Below are positions 6,562-6,882 of a stretch of DNA of 6,882 nucleotides, in pieces. Positions within the stretch are counted from its first letter, which is position 1, and every line of letters starts with the position of its first letter. Made by a program: the position numbers and the translations under genes. The notes beneath the pieces are model-generated. The model made no database searches, was not told where the DNA came from, and saw only the letters and a program-made list of their open reading frames with translations. Origin of the DNA: Clostridiales bacterium (GTDB lineage: Bacteria; Bacillota; Clostridia; Saccharofermentanales; Saccharofermentanaceae); assembly GCA_016930475.1 (NCBI GenBank), contig JAFGGR010000135.1:1-6882 (forward strand), in the 5' to 3' direction.

Positions 6562-6882
6562 TGACCGATTCGAATGAGAGAGACAATTTGGCGGCGGACT
6601 TATTGGTTTCTGATCTGATGATCAATAAATTGACCGGTTCGCGTATGCTTCGTCGAATGAGCACAACCGGTGTCATTCAAAGTCACCGGGATCTGTTTCG
6701 CCCGGGCGTTGACTTGTCCCCCGCAATGCTCGATGAGAGCCTATCGGATCGTGACCGACAGAGGATCGAAACGCTTACTCATCTTGAGACGGATCGGGAC
6801 CACTATTTAAAAAAGGCGGAGGAGTGTTTGCGGTCGGGGGTTCGGTCCGTTTCTTGGTTTGATGATCATTATCCCGGAGCAA
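6558..6882 (+). CDS. dprA: DNA processing protein DprA/Smf, 3'-truncated by window edge
   Basis: DprA binds incoming single-stranded DNA in the cytoplasm during transformation and loads RecA on it. The frame is open from ATG 6558 to the right edge, giving 108 residues, so only the N-terminal part is present. The visible sequence has a helical region at about 10-47, placed where the family's SAM/helix-hairpin-helix-like domain lies (VSDLMINKLTGSRMLRRM). A charged helix (about 55-92) follows, and then the telling stretch CLRSGVRSVSWFDDHYPGA (90-108), which matches the family pattern of a glycine-containing strand, two acidic residues and YP just before the Rossmann-like domain. The Rossmann core with its DNA-binding residues is outside the window. 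ATG 6558 overlaps the comM stop as ATGA; ATG 6561 in the same frame is an equally possible start one residue later. Confidence 0.82.
   Translation, partial: MMTDSNERDNLAADLLVSDLMINKLTGSRMLRRMSTTGVIQSHRDLFRPGVDLSPAMLDESLSDRDRQRIETLTHLETDRDHYLKKAEECLRSGVRSVSWFDDHYPGA

Overview
The window looks like an ordinary chromosomal housekeeping-plus-competence segment from a low-to-mid GC Bacillota, most likely a Clostridia member. The evidence for this is polA lying directly before coaE without the mutM that separates them in Bacillus, strong AAGGAG-type Shine-Dalgarno sites, a DNA polymerase I whose 3'-5' exonuclease site is degenerate, and comM followed immediately by dprA. The placement is inferred from gene order and motifs, not from a search. 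Coding density is very high. I see no tRNA, rRNA, CRISPR array, insertion sequence or phage gene.

Layout. Bases 1-2610 (+) are the 3' ~93% of polA, cut by the left edge. Five bases later comes coaE (2616-3224, +), which overlaps by 4 bases a gene for a 115-residue three-helix membrane protein that I do not recognise (3221-3568, +). These three look like one transcription unit. Converging on it is ychF (3548-4639, -), whose 3' end overlaps the membrane-protein gene by 21 bases. A 218-base divergent intergenic region (4640-4857) holds a good extended -10 promoter for ychF, a weak candidate for comM, and an inverted-repeat cluster. Then comes comM (4858-6561, +), overlapping by 4 bases (ATGA) the start of dprA (6558 onward, +), which runs off the right edge. 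No stretch above 300 bases lacks a gene, and I found no convincing rho-independent terminator.

How the genes relate. PolA handles gap filling and RNA primer removal, and CoaE makes the last step of coenzyme A. YchF is a conserved ribosome-associated ATPase. ComM (branch-migration helicase of the Mg-chelatase-like AAA+ group) and DprA (RecA loader on incoming single strands) act one after another on DNA taken up in natural transformation, so their translational coupling makes functional sense.

No clearly new system is visible. The items most worth a second look are the orphan membrane protein squeezed between coaE and ychF, the overlapping dyads ahead of comM, and a marked excess of GATC sites.
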